The notes beneath the pieces were generated by a model. The model searched no databases. It was not told the DNA's origin and was given only the letters and a program-made list of their open reading frames with translations. Position numbers and translations under genes: made by a program. A DNA stretch of 64,000 nucleotides, taken from the NCBI GenBank assembly GCA_905221605.1, contig CAJNDS010001001.1, positions 611,549-675,548 of the forward strand, given 5' to 3'. Of this stretch, positions 43,501 through 54,060 are shown one piece after another (positions within the stretch are counted from its first letter, which is position 1; the number at the start of each line of letters is the position of its first letter). This stretch comes from Symbiodinium natans (Eukaryota; Sar; Dinophyceae; Suessiales; Symbiodiniaceae).

Positions 43501-46009
43501 AAAAATGAGTTCTCTATCTAAGCAACGCGCGGACGCGTGGGTTAAACCCTGACTCAACCCTAAACCCTGAACCTTAAACCCCAAATGCTAACCCTAAACC
43601 CTAAACCTTAAACCCAGGTGCTCGTAGCCCTGGCCCAGTGGCACCTGTATTCGGCGAGGGGGGGGATCCAGGTACCCTCATCGGCAACATGTACGCCCAA
43701 AAGTGGCTATTCGGGATATATATATATATATATATATGCAGTTCATGTTTATTGTATTTATATGTATCTAAAAGTGGATAGTTATATATATATATACAGA
43801 AAATGTACACATCGTAAAATCTGTAAAGAGAGTGTAACCTATAATATATAATAGGACAAAGTGGCATAATTTGATCGTAGAATGCAACGAAATAGGATGT
43901 GTTATAACATGAATATGAAAATAAGTGCATAAAACAAATGTATATGTGTGTATATATATATACACATTGTTGTTGTTCGTTGTTTGCATGTACTGGCAGA
44001 AGTTACACACACACACACACACATTCTGTTTCAACGGCCTGTTTTGGTTGAGCGGTCTGGGTTTAAAGTTTAAGTCTCTTATAGTACGTAGACGCCCTAA
44101 ACCCCAAACCTGAAGCCCCTTTCAAGGCCGAAAGGTCTGGCAGGGGGCTGATTTCATGTGGTTTATAGGTGCCCTAGACTGCAAGCTCAGGGTTTTCATG
44201 GATATAGAGCTTCCCTTTTGGAGTTGACAGGTTTAGGCCGCGCAAAGTACATCGTTCCATCATGTGTCACTTTCCCTACCTCTCCGAACCCTAACCCCGA
44301 AACCCTGAATCCTGAACCCTATGTAACCCTAAACCCCCTAACCCTAGACCCTAGGGCTTAGGTCTGTTCCAAACCTTGGATCCTGAACCTTAAGCCCGAA
44401 ACCCACAGCAATGTCGCCCTCTGGTCTGTGCAGGCCCTCACTACGTGCCTCCCCCCCGGCATACTCAGAACGTCAGGCTTTGGGCCTAGACCTAAACCCT
44501 AAACCCTAAGCCCTAAACCCCAAACCCTGAGAGTTTAGGGCCCCGGCCATGAATCAGCAACAAACGAAGTGTCGATATGGGGGTTTACGGAAATCGGATA
44601 AACCCCAACATAGACCCCCAAAATACTCGCATCTCCTTGTAGTAACGTCCCCAATAAGGTACCTCCTAACATCACAAACCCGCATAGAGGTCAGGGCAAA
44701 TATTGATCCCTGAACCCTAAACCCTAAACCCCAAACTTACAAACCCTAAACCCTAACCCTAACCCCTGAACCCTACACCCATAGGGGTCCAGGGGCAGGG
44801 CCTTGGTCCAAAGCGTGTGGTTGAACTCTTCGAAGTCCGGCGACTGCTGCGCATCGCTCAGGTTCAGCACGCGGGTCGTCCTCAATTTTGCAACTTAGGG
44901 TTTAGGGTTTAGGGTTTTAAAGTTTAGGGTTTAGGGGTTTCAGCCTAAAGCCCCCTGGACGGCGAGTTACCTACATTAGTAGGGGTTTAGGGTTTAGGGT
45001 TCAAGGAACCTTTCTACATGTATCCACGGTATTTGAGGAGGCTATTCCCTGCACCATCAAAAAATCCTGAGAGTCGTGATGGTCATGTGCGCTACTTAGT
45101 TCCGCCTCTCTGCGCCCGAGGATTCGGCTCTCTATCTTGTGTCAACCCATATGTACATACCTATCTGCGTACACATGTGTCTGATTAACGTATCAGACTA
45201 ACAAAAAAACATTCGAATGGTAACCCTGCTCTGCCAGGGACCTAATATTTAGGTTGCTAGAGCCCCTAAGGACCCCCAAACTCCCTAAACCCTAAACCCT
45301 ATAAACCCTAAAAGGATAGGGTAACATAAACAAACCAGACTGGGCTCCAGCCCGCGCGCTCCCAGGCATACTTCCACGCCTCCAGCCTCAAGGGCAGGGT
45401 TTAGGGTTTGAGGTTTAGGGTTTAGGGTTTCGGGGTTTAGGGGTTCAGAGTTGTAGGGTTTAGTGTTTAGGTCTTAAGCTTGAAGGTTTACGGTTCAGGG
45501 TTTTTGGGGTAGAGAAATCAATGTTTAGGTTGGACCCGCTGCTTCTGCACCCTAAACCCTAAACCCTAAACCCTAATTCAGTGACGGCTTTTTGGGGCTC
45601 TGGGGCTTGGCTTGGCAAAGCCACCTGGGAATTTAAAAGGGTGCCCATTTTTTGGGTCTTCCAGGACCTGCTCTAAGGGAAGCTGAAACCTAAAAAAGGG
45701 AATAGGGGCCCACTCTGAGTCCTGGCCACACAACTTACAAACTCCTCGCGGAAGAGGAGGGCTGAAGGGCTTACTTAGGGCCTTAGCCTTCAGGTCTGAA
45801 AAACCCTAAGCCCAAAAAGCACTACAGCCCAACGGCGGTGTGATGGAGTGTCAAAAAGATGCATTTAGGGGGGTTCTTATTGTTGAAACCCTAAAAACTC
45901 TAAATGTGGTTTTTTGGCGTTAACAAACCCGGAATGTCTCTATCGAGCGGTTCGGAACTGATCAGATCTTCTCCAAAAGCCCCTTATAACCTTCACTGGG
46001 AGGTTTGGC

Positions 46010-46041
<32 letters not shown>

Positions 46042-47137
46042 TAGACAAAAATGCAATATAGAGCGTTAAAATGATTAGAAACTAAGAACTAAGGGTTACG
46101 CAATTTTAAAAAAGAGTATGAAAAATAAACAAAATAAATATAAATATATATATGTTCAAGCCTACCCGTGTTCATCTGGGGATGTTGTATGTAACGACCA
46201 GCACCTCAAGTTGCAGTCTTGCAGGATCCAGAGCTATCTTTCCTTCCGATCCTTCCGAAACCTCGATGAATGCAAGCCCCGGTGAAGAGTTTAGAGTTTA
46301 GGTTAAAGGTTAACGGGTTTAAGGTTTTAAGGGTTTAGGGTTTAAAGGTTTTAAGGGTTAAGGGTTTAAGGGTTTAAGGTTTAAGGGTTTAAGGGTTTAA
46401 GGGTTTAAGGGTTTTAAGGGTTTAAACCCCCCCCCCTCAAGCTCATCCCTAGCTTGCGTCCCAAGACTCGTTGCATCACCGTCCTGGGTGAGCCGGGCAT
46501 GTGCTGACTGAAGAGTCCAAGAATGATGTCAAGGCTTCCCCATGTCAATAACCACGAGATATGGGTCCAGCCATTCGGCCCCAAGCCCTAAACCCTTTTT
46601 ACAGCAGGCCTCAGTTCACAGCAGCCCGGCCGAGCATGGACGCCCCTAAACCCAAAGCCTAAACTCTAAAGCCTAAACTCTAAACCCTAAACTCTAAACC
46701 CTGAACCGGAAGGGCTGAGGAAGCCCTCACTTCACTTTGGCTTGGATCGCCAAAAGCCTCCCAAAGACCTAGCTATTGTGCCCCTAGGAGGGCTTAGGTT
46801 GTTTTTTTGCTACCCGCCTGGCTGATCGCTCTCAATCACCTCCGCAGGGACTATTCGAGGATTACGACTGACTGAAAGACCTGGCTGGATGGCTGCTCCT
46901 GGGGTTTAGGGTTTAGGGTAGGGTTTAGGGTTTAGGGTTTAGGGTTTAGGGTGTAGGTCTTCTAGGACTTCGGTTTAGGCTTTCGGGACCCCCTTCCCCT
47001 ATTTGAGGCTTTACGGTTCTGGGGGGTCTAGGGATGTTGAGGCCTCACCATCCATGGCCTGCAGAATGCGTCTGAGTGTCCGATGACTTGCGCTTGCCGA
47101 TGGGCTGAAAGTAAGTGTGCATGACGCCGCGGTTGAC
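36882..47137 (-). CDS. Locus B: split gene for a DXD-motif glycosyltransferase-like protein
   Basis: The locus comprises exons at 47049-47137, 45336-45386, 44779-44880, 42646-42784, 42010-42096, 40722-40782, 39382-39434, 38054-38134 and 36882-36977 (coordinates span introns). All eight joins keep frame with GT-AG sites except exon 7, which needs a GC donor, giving about 253 codons. Motifs in order are RGVMHTYF, LEAWKYAWERAGWSPVW, RVLNLSDA, YIRYLAM, GGGWMSDYDVIP, HVPALMSG, KEQW..VA, LFSDMHSM, FIFIN and LAIHFAHSA. W-x-W-x-GW before a DXD-type SDYD in a GGGW context resembles GT32/capsule-synthesis-type glycosyltransferases, so transfer of a sugar from a nucleotide donor is the best inference; substrate and location are unknown. 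N-terminal exons and start codon are not found. It is paralogous to locus A, and its intact frame suggests a functional gene. Confidence 0.78.
37616..37685 (-). repeat. 70-nt poly-C run (poly-G on the minus strand)
   Basis: An uninterrupted run of 70 C, the longest homopolymer in the window. It lies in the intron between locus B exons 8 and 9 and would be a G70 tract in the pre-mRNA. The exact length may be affected by sequencing. Confidence 0.93.
37785..37940. mobile_element. Element family C, copy in locus B intron
   Basis: GCTTGAAGGTTCATGGTACTT at the left and GTAAGTACGCTGGACCTCCAAG at the right, with internal inverted copies. Confidence 0.6.
38054..38134 (-). CDS. Locus B exon 8 (IFIN motif), donor inside an element-like end
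   Basis: Acceptor AAAGAG|GCT, 27 codons, phase 0 at both ends: ALEMQPQREFIFINVIADAH and on to FWKHLE. The donor CTTGGAG|GTTCATGG lies within a sequence identical to the terminus of element family C, so the element end appears to supply the last codons and the 5' splice site. Confidence 0.78.
38143..38403 (+). repeat. TGTAGGG/TTTAGGG mixed array
   Basis: Blocks of TGTAGGG (38150-38235) alternate with blocks of TTTAGGG, then TTTCGGG and TTTGGGG variants. Variants occur in local runs. Confidence 0.9.
38650..38725. mobile_element. Element family E copy
   Basis: TTTTTGGTTTGGCTACTTTA..AAGGG and GGTACCACTGGGCTACCAAG, closely matching 56525-56612. Confidence 0.55.
39131..39371 (-). repeat. Longest internal telomere-like array (CCCTAAA)n
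   Basis: About 34 units with a single one-base interruption near 39263. Ends about ten bases from locus B exon 7. Confidence 0.97.
39382..39434 (-). CDS. Locus B exon 7 (LFSDMHSM), GC donor
   Basis: Acceptor CACGAG|GC, phase 1, matching the end of exon 6. Encodes SPGHLRDQLFSDMHSME. The phase-0 join to exon 8 uses CATGGAG|GCAGGG (GC type); the GT site further on (GCTGG|GTTTAG) would leave phase 2. Confidence 0.75.
39446..39553 (+). repeat. Internal telomere-like array (TTTAGGG)n
   Basis: About 15 perfect units about 12 bases upstream of exon 7 in transcript sense. With the array at 39131-39371 it brackets the 53-bp exon. Confidence 0.97.
40408..40483 (-). mobile_element. Element family G, copy 2 (inverted)
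   Basis: Reverse-complement match to 30989-31066, followed by a TTTTTTTTTT/poly-G junction. Confidence 0.65.
40722..40782 (-). CDS. Locus B exon 6 (KEQW motif)
   Basis: Acceptor CACAACAG|CTC, phase 0; donor TTGGGAG|GTTTTG, phase 1. Encodes LLWAAKEQWGKVARSVFRLG. Matches EEWYRIAHELVAVG in locus A. Confidence 0.73.
41748..41818 (-). repeat. Internal telomere-like array (CCCTAAA)n
   Basis: Ten units in the locus B intron between exons 5 and 6. Confidence 0.95.
42010..42096 (-). CDS. Locus B exon 5 (HVPALMSG motif)
   Basis: Acceptor ACTGAG|GAG and donor GGCACT|GTCTAGGG, 29 codons, phase 0 at both ends. Encodes ELPNSGTFTVYQQHVPALMS and on. The donor merges with a telomere-like tract (read GTCTAGGGTTTAGGG in the RNA). 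Confidence 0.82.
42121..42147 (+). repeat. Poly-G tract
   Basis: 27 G, just upstream (transcript sense) of exon 5. Confidence 0.92.
42646..42784 (-). CDS. Locus B exon 4 (YIRYLAM and GGGWMSDYD)
   Basis: Acceptor TCCCAG|GTAC and donor TGGAAG|GTTTTT, 46 codons plus one base. Contains YDYQCYIRYLAMEMAGGGW, then MSDYDVIPTYLPPD and a Trp/Asp/Lys-rich tail. SDYD is the likely metal/nucleotide-sugar-binding DXD. In locus A this exon is split by an intron with a GC donor. Confidence 0.85.
43716..44025. repeat. AT-rich stretch with TA and CA microsatellites
   Basis: TATATA runs at 43717-43738, 43781-43796 and 43950-43963, and CACACA at 44005-44022. Spurious Tyr/Ile frames on both strands. Confidence 0.85.
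44779..44880 (-). CDS. Locus B exon 3
   Basis: Acceptor AATTGAG|GAC, phase 2; donor CTATGG|GTGTAGGG, phase 2. Encodes TTRVLNLSDAQQSPDFEEF, then NHTLWTKALPLDPYG. Joins exons 2 and 4 in frame. Confidence 0.78.
45336..45386 (-). CDS. Locus B exon 2 (AWKYAWERAGW)
   Basis: Acceptor CCTTGAG|GCTG, phase 2; donor AGTCTG|GTTTGT, phase 2. Encodes LEAWKYAWERAGWSPVW. Only 51 bp. Confidence 0.76.
46012..46038 (+). repeat. Poly-G tract
   Basis: 27 G in the locus B intron between exons 1 and 2. Confidence 0.92.
46297..46425 (+). repeat. Variant array, unit GGGTTTAA (period 8)
   Basis: About 12 units with TTTAAGGG in place of TTTAGGG, ending in poly-C. Confidence 0.85.
47049..47137 (-). CDS. Locus B exon 1 as detected (RGVMHTYF motif)
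   Basis: Acceptor GGCTGAG|GTC, aligned exactly with that of locus A exon 1; donor GGATG|GTGAGG, phase 2. Encodes VNRGVMHTYFQPIGKRKSS and on. In this exon the telomere-like flanks are reversed (TTTAGGG on the low side, CCCTAAA on the high side), an exception to the general pattern. Confidence 0.75.
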
Positions 47138-47193
47138 CTCAGCCCAGGTCTGCTGGGCCCCTGCACCCTAACCCTAAACCCTAAACCCTAACC

Positions 47194-47394
47194 CTAAACC
47201 GCAGGGTGGGGGTAGTTACGGTGAATGAGCCCGGAGGGGGGGGGGTGGGAGGATGGGGCAGGGGGGGAGGGCTCGGAAGGCAGGGAGGGGTTGCTTAGCG
47301 TGGCCTTGTCATTGTGAACATTCATGGGCTTCATGGTTAGAACCTGTGAAACCTTACCAGGATTGTGGCGGCCCAAAACATCGAGGGTCCGCAT
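47194..47394 (-). CDS. Possible upstream exon of locus B
   Basis: 66-codon frame starting MRTLDVLGRHNPGK, becoming Ser/Pro-rich, directly upstream of exon 1, with a GTTTAGGG sequence at its end that could act as donor. No homology recognised. Confidence 0.3.
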   Translation of the reverse strand: MRTLDVLGRHNPGKVSQVLTMKPMNVHNDKATLSNPSLPSEPSPPAPSSHPPPSGLIHRNYPHPAV

Positions 47395-48144
47395 CCCAAC
47401 CCCTTCAACCTTTAAACCTTTAAACCCTAAACCCTAAACCCCAACCCCTGCAACCCTAAACCCTAAACCTCAGGATTAATTACCAAGCAGCCTTTCATAG
47501 GGTGGAGGGAACCCCTGAGCCAGCCAACTCGAAGTCAGTGGTGGCAAGCCCACTGTCCGAAACGCTCCATCCAATCTACGAATAATAATACTAGTAGTAG
47601 TAATAATAACAATAATCATAATAAGAATAACAATAAAAATAATAAGACGAGCAATAAGAAGAATAAGAAGAAAATGAGAAGAATAACTACGAATACTAAT
47701 TGGCAAATAAAGAGTGACCATGGTCACAAAAAATGCTCGTAGGAATCGTGACAGAAATCAGAAAGCATGATGCAGATGGGCTCGCGGAGAGTTGCGGGCT
47801 TTGCCCATGCCCTGCAGTCCCCAACAGAAGCCCCGAAGCACCGGTAGGACCAGGTTCTTGGATTTAGGGCCTGGGGTTTTCGGGTTAGGGTTTACAAGGG
47901 TTTAGTTTTTAGGGCTGATAAGGGTTTAGGGTCCCCAAGCCTTGGACCAGCCTCAACAGCTGAAACTGGCAAACAGCAAGTCTGATTCTCGTGAAGCCGC
48001 GGTGTTGGGCACCATGCTCACAAACCTGGAGTGCAAGGGCTGAAGGTTTTAGGGTGTAGGGTGTAGGGTTTAGGGTTAAGGTTTTAGGGTGCAGGGCTTG
48101 GCTGCGAAGAGTTTCGACTACTTGTCGAACATCACTCACACCAA

Positions 48145-48335
48145 CTTGGAGGTTTATTTGGGTGCTTAAGTCGGAGTAGGGTTATAAGTAGGGTAACATT
48201 ATGGCTACAACCTTATGTAGGGTATTTCCAACCCTACTTATAAGTACCCGAATGAAATAGGGCTATAAGCAGGGTAGCTGTGGCTATAACCGCATTTAGG
48301 GTATTTCCAACTGTACTTATATAAGCCTTCAAGCA
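48145..48335. mobile_element. Two adjoining element family C copies
   Basis: Repeated TATAAG(T/C)AGGGTA(A/G)C and GGGTATTTCCAAC(C/T) blocks, opening ACTTGGAGGTTTAT and closing AGCCTTCAAG. Confidence 0.55.
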
Positions 48336-49428
48336 ACACCTAGATTCTTTCTTAACAGGATCTCAGGTCTCACCGCCAAAGAAGCTGCACAGCCTACCCC
48401 AAACACTGACCTCTGAGGGAAAAGCAGGTACCCTATATCCCCCATATTGTACACCCTTTTCAGGGATTCTATACCCTCATTCCCTACCAAGAACCCAAAT
48501 CCACTGTAGGACCCTTTCAGTCTCAAGACCCTACGCCGGCGAGGCCGTGTGGGACGCAATTCAGGGAAATGTGGCTTTCTGAGTGGCGCCCACACCCTAC
48601 CACCTACACCCTAACTACCCCTCACCCGAAAAGAAGCCCCGAAGGACCCTTGACTGTAGGGCATCCCTGAACGGGCAGCACATGAGACGCCAAGCGGCCA
48701 ATCCTGGCCGGCGTTGTCCTGTGGGCCCCAGGAGTTTTCCCTCAGCCCTACAATAGCAGGGCAATCTGGGGATTACTTCTTCTATGTTTGAGTCCTACAG
48801 GTACCTCCCTCCCTCTCCTTTAAAGAGGTTCTTCAGGGAGAGGGCGTTTCATGGGGGGCAGGTACGCAAGGAACCTTCGGGAAACTTAGGGAGCCTGAGG
48901 GAGTAGTGGGGAGTCTTAGGGAACCTTCTTTGTCCAGGAGCCACAGGCCCGGAAGAGGACCAGCAAAGCCGAACGTATGGGCCGAACTGGGCACCCTCAG
49001 CCCTTTTCCCTAACCCGAAGCCCTCAAGGCGGGGGGGCTTGCCGCGCTCCGCGCTGACTCGTCTTTGTCGCCCTTATACAACCGTCAAAAACCTGGTCAA
49101 GAAGCCCTCTGGGAAGCCACAGAATCACTTTGTGAATTTGAGGGAGTGGAATGTTCTCAAGACGATGGTCCCGTTTGGGCACCCAAAAGAACAGGCCCCG
49201 TGTGAACTGCCCAGATACCTAACAGCCCCAACTAACAAAACCACCCACATTGGGCACATGATGTTGCTCATATTGCCACATACCTCAGCCCCCCCTCACC
49301 CCTAAACCCAGAACCCTAAACCCTACTCTGAGGTTCATATATGGTTCAGCGTCGGGCGTCCTGGGCCCCCCCCCCCCCCATGGTATCCCCCCCCCCCCCC
49401 CCCAAGTCTACTCTACGGTCCCTAAACC

Positions 49429-49545
49429 CTAAACCCTAAACCCTAAACCCTAAACCCTAAACCCTAAAAACCCTAAAGCCCTAAACCCTAAACCCTAAAC
49501 CCTAACCCTAAACCTTTAAGTCTTAAACCTTAAACCCTAAACCCT
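49429..49545 (-). repeat. Internal telomere-like array (CCCTAAA)n with variants
   Basis: CCCTAAA units with insertions (CCCTAAAAACCC). Confidence 0.9.
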
Positions 49546-49587
49546 AAAACCCTAAACCCCCCTAAAACCACCCCCAACCACACCACA

Positions 49588-49753
49588 GGGGGGGGGGGGG
49601 GTATGATCTTAGTACCCATTGGGGGGGGGGGGGGGGGGGGGTGGGGGGGGTAGGGGGGGGGGGGGTGGGGGGGGGTGGGGGGGTGGGGTGGGGGGGGGGG
49701 GGGGGGGGTGGGTAGGGGGGGGGGGGGGGTGGGGGGTGGGGGGGGGGGGGGGG
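49588..49753 (+). repeat. G-only low-complexity block
   Basis: Over 150 bp of G with sparse T or A. Strong quadruplex potential. Generates Gly- and Pro-rich artefact frames on both strands. Confidence 0.93.
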
Positions 49754-50822
49754 ACCGCCGGGGCTGAACCATATATACTTACAAGTAGGGTGATAAGTCA
49801 GGCAACGATGGCTATATCCTCTAGGGTACCTGATAGCCCTACGTACCCATGAACCTTAAATTCACCCCAGACCCTAAACCCTAAACCCTAAACCCTAAAC
49901 CCTGAACCCTAAACCCTAAACCCTAAACCCCCCCCCCCCCGGTGCAAGTCCACTCGGCAGGGCTTGGTCGTGGGGCCGCTGGACAGAGAAGCACAGAAGG
50001 GCGGTGTGTTCATTCCTTGACATACATGAACGCAAATCCCACGTCAAGAAGCCTAGCAGGGTTGTGCAGTAGAAGCCTACTAAAAAAATAGGTTCTGGGT
50101 TGTTTAAGTGCCCTACTATCCCTAAGCCCTGTAAGTAGAGTTGAGGGCTTGGGGTTCAGCATCCCAAGTCCTGATGCAGTTCGGACAGAAACCAAGTTGC
50201 AGTGATGCTGATATACCGTACCTACCCACCCACGGGGCCTAGGGATTCGGGTTTAGGGGCTCTCGTTCGCTCTCACTCACTCTCTCTCTCTCTCTCTCTC
50301 ATGTTGTGGCCGGACGTCCTCTCTCCACGTTCTGTGACTGGACGGGCTATTTCCCGTATACAGAGACAAAGATGTATGTACCCACGTATTGAATACAGGA
50401 GAGGGTTGTTGTGCCCGACTTTCCTGGCGGTGTTGTACATTGCCGTTGATCCAGTCCTGACCCAACTACTCTACCTGGATTGGGGGAGACATGGGGGACA
50501 GGCAGGGGTAGTGCTGATCTGACTACAGTCTCTGTAGGCCGCGTTCTGCCACCGCTTAAAAAAGGCAAAAGGTTCTCATCGCTGTTCCTATTCAGTTACA
50601 TGGCAAAGGCGTGTTCGGGATTACATGTCTCGAGGCGAACCCTTACGTAATTAGGGAATTGCTACAAGTAGGTGTCCTCATTCTGTGTGTGTATATATAT
50701 ATTGTATATATGCATGAATGCACACACCTTCAACTATGTAGGAACCTCTGTCAAGCAAAAAAAAGGCTGTTCCGTAATTCGGGTCCTCTTAGGGCAAGAA
50801 TGAAATGTCCCAACGACCACGA

Positions 50823-50932
50823 GACCCAAGAAGAACCTAGGAATAACACGGGCGACCTTTCTGGTTTAAAGGACCTTATAAGGGAAGCTAACCCTAAAAC
50901 AAAAGGGAATTAGGGCCTACTTTGGGTCCTAG
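50823..50932. mobile_element. Element family D copy
   Basis: GACCCAAGAAGAACCTAGG at one end, GGCCTACTTTGGGTCCTAG at the other, with TTAAAGGACCTTATAAGGGAA inside. Confidence 0.55.
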
Positions 50933-51779
50933 AGTCCTAGACCTACATAGTCAAGCCTAAGCCCGACACCTGTGAGGAAGGTGTGGAGACCTGTGAGGAA
51001 GCCCTGGAGACAAGATGAACCTGGAAATTTGGGGTCATACAGAGTCATACGCCCTAAACTACTTACTGACCCAAAACCCAAAGAAAGAAAAGTTGAAACT
51101 TTCAGAATAAACTACCGTATAAGAAGCCCGTTGAAAAGTTGTGTTTGAGCCAGTAAGACTACTACTCTAGTTCCTATTCAGGTACATGAACCTGCAACCC
51201 TTTTAGGGTTCATTTTTAGTCCCCAAAAGGGGCCCCCCACGTCAAAAAAAAAAACAAGCCAAAGAGTCGGTAGCAAAGGTCGGGGCAGTAGCGCGCTCGG
51301 GCGCCGCAGGTGTCGCCGATGCGCCCAATGCCGCCTGAAGGCGACTCGGAGGTTCCAAGGGTGCTTACAAAACAAAATGAAAAGACTACTTATGATCTAC
51401 TTCGAGGACTTAGGGGGATTAGGGTTTAGGGTTTAGGGTTTAGGGTTTAGGGTGTGGGGTCTAGGGTTTAGGGTTTAAGGTTGGGGCTTGTAAGTACAGT
51501 GCTACTTGGGGTTCAAGGTATCCTTGAACCTCCTGGTATCCACAGGACCCCAACAACGATCTGCGAGGGGGTTTGAGGCTAACTGCAACCCTAAACCCTC
51601 ATAAACCCTACTCAACCCTAAACCCTAAACCCTAAACCCTACACCCTAAACCCTAAACCCCCCCAAAAAAACGGAGCCACGCCGGACAAGGGGCGGTTTA
51701 GCTGCGATTGGCGACGGCAGCCTGCCGGCCAGGTCGGCGGGCAGATGGCAGCCCAGGGATCCTGAATCCAACAGAAAGG

Positions 51780-52560
51780 GCTTCTAGGGACTTTAGGTTG
51801 GGGTTTAGGGTTTAGGGTTTAGGGTTTAGGGTTTAGGGTTCAGGTTTTAGGGTTAAGGGTTCAGGTTTTAGGTTTTAGGGTTTAGGGTCTGAATCTGACA
51901 CAAAGGGGCTTCGGGGTTTTAAGTTGGGGTTTCGGGTCTAGAGTTTTAGAGAGTGTAGATTTTTAGGGTGCAGGGTGTTTTGGGTTTTAGGGTTTCAGGA
52001 GGGTTTTAGGGTTTTGAGGGTTTAGGGTTTTAGGGTTCTAGGGTTTAGGGTTTTAGGGTTGAGGGTTTTGGGGTTTCAAGGGGTTTGGGGTTTAGTGTCT
52101 AGGGTTTCAAGGGGTTTGGGGTTTAGGGTTTGGGGTTCAGGGCTTAGGGTTTAGGGATCCAACCAAAGGGCTTCAGGGTCTTTAAGCTGGGCTTTAGGGC
52201 TTGGGTTGGAGGGTTTAGGGTTTCAGGCTTCAGGGCTTTAGGGCTTTAGGGTTTATATAGGGTTTAGGGTTTTAAGGGGTTCCGGGGTTTAGCGTTTGAG
52301 GGTTTTGGGGTGCTAGGGCTTTAGGGTTTCAAGGGTTTTTGAGGGCTTTTGGGGGTCCTGAAAAGGGCTTTAGGGTTTCAAGGGTTTTGAGGGTTTTCAG
52401 GGGTTTAGAGTTTAAGGGGGTTAGGGGTCTACGGTTTGAGGGTTTTAGGGTGTTAGGTTTCAATGGTTTGGAGCGCTTTTAGGGTTTGAGGTGTAGGGTT
52501 TAAGGTTTTCAAGGTTTAGGGTTTAGGATGTTAGGGCTACAGGTGTCTTTGGATTAGGTT
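51780..52560 (+). repeat. Long degenerate TTTAGGG region
   Basis: About 780 bp of TTTAGGG, TTTTAGGG, TTTCAGGG and TTTGGGG variants. Most eroded array of the window. No coding frame supported. Confidence 0.8.
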
Positions 52561-53055
52561 CAGGCTGTTAAGGGGCTTTAGGGGTCTCTATCGGCTCTTT
52601 TTGTCGCACCTCCTTGTTTTTGTATTCGTAAAGGCTTGAGACCTTTTTGGGTTTCCTGGGGCATTGGGTTCTCCAAACGGCTGTGGGAAACTGAAATGAT
52701 GCCCAGAGAACCCGCTGAATGAACTTAGCGTTCTCTTTGTAGGGAGCTATGAAGAGGAACATCCCCCGACAGATCCCCCACATAGAACTCTCTAGGATAG
52801 ATGGACCCGCTTTGCCAGATTCCGGACAAGCCATCCTGCTGGTATGACCGAATAGATGGCATAGAGGCACTACTAGCCCCACATGCGATCCGCACAATAT
52901 GCAAGCCTGAATCCTCCAATATCAGTAATATAGGGGCCTGAATAATTCGGACAAGGTTTTGGGGCTTGTTCTAGAAAAAACACACAGGGACCATAAGGGA
53001 ATATCATTAGAAACTTAAACCCTACACCCTAAACCCTAAACCCTAAACCCTAAAC

Positions 53056-53137
53056 CTGATGGCATGCGCCCAGTGTCTGCGAGGTCTCTGGACAATTCCT
53101 GCTTCATCATGCGCGTCAGAGAAGCGACAAGAAAGCC
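53056..53137 (-). CDS. Exon of an unrecognised gene
   Basis: Acceptor CCACTCAG|GGC and donor CCATCAG|GTTTAGGG, 27 codons plus one base, reading GFLVASLTRMMKQELSRDLA and on. Convergent telomere-like flanks; the donor GT is the first base pair of the tract. Confidence 0.5.
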
Positions 53138-53790
53138 CTGAGTGGCCACGGCGACTTAGATCTAGTTTGCCCAGGGCTTTGGGCTTAGGGTTTAGGGTTC
53201 AGGGTTTAGGGCTTAGGTTTAGGGTTTAGGGGGTTTTAGGGTTTAGGGTTTAGGGTACATCTGCCAAGACCAGGGGTCAGGTTTTGGAGGTTTGGGAACA
53301 ATTACGGCTTGGCCCAGAAACCATATTAAACCATATTGTCAAAGCAAAGTATTAACGGCGCCCTATTTTGGGTTGGTTACTTCACGAGGGAACCCAGAAC
53401 TAAAGAGGGGTTCAGTGAATCAAACAAACCCTAAACCCTAAACCCTATACCCTGAACCCTAAACCCTAAACCCCAAACCCTGAACACTAAACCCTAAACC
53501 CTAAACCCCAAACTCCAAACCCCAAACCCCCAAACCCATCTGGGGGAACGCCGGGCCCAGGGTTTTCGGGCGTTACCCTGCGAACCCCAAAAACCCCAAA
53601 ACCCTGCAGAGAAGGGTTTAGGGGGTTAGGGAAGAATCTGGGGGTTTAGGAGTAATCTAGGGTCTTTTAGGGGTGTAGGGTTTTCAGGAACAAATGAAGG
53701 TTTAGGGTTTCCAGGGCTTGGGGAACAACCCTAAACCCTAAACCCTAAACCCTAAACCCTAAACCCTAAACCCTAAACCCTAGACCCTAC

Positions 53791-53935
53791 AATGCAAGGC
53801 ACGGGTAGCAGGGAAGTCGCCAAGCAAGTGACGCCGCTCGCAGCCGCCTGTGCCAGCGCTTGGAGCCCTGGATCCGACGGGGACCTCATGGTGGCGGACG
53901 CGGATCCCCTTTTGTCTGGGGTTCATTTTGGGGGG
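53791..53935 (+). CDS. Exon-type island, possible start exon
   Basis: Between CCCTAAA and TTTAGGG arrays. The plus frame MQGTGSREVAKQVTPLAAAC runs 48 codons to TAG near 53936. The minus strand is also open with a GT donor, so the strand is unproven. Confidence 0.3.
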
Positions 53936-53948
53936 TAGTTAAAAGAGT

Positions 53949-54060
53949 AGGGTTTAGGGTTTAGGGTTTAGGGTTTAGGGTTTAGGGTTTAGGGTTTAGG
54001 GTTTAGGGTTTAGGGTTTAGGGTTTAGGGTTTAGGGTTTGGGGTTCAGGGTTTAGGGTTC
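53949..54060 (+). repeat. Internal telomere-like array (TTTAGGG)n
   Basis: About 14 units, some variants at the end. Confidence 0.95.

Noticed and set aside
49530-49852. Gly-rich and Pro-rich proteins
   Set aside because: Translations of the G-only block.
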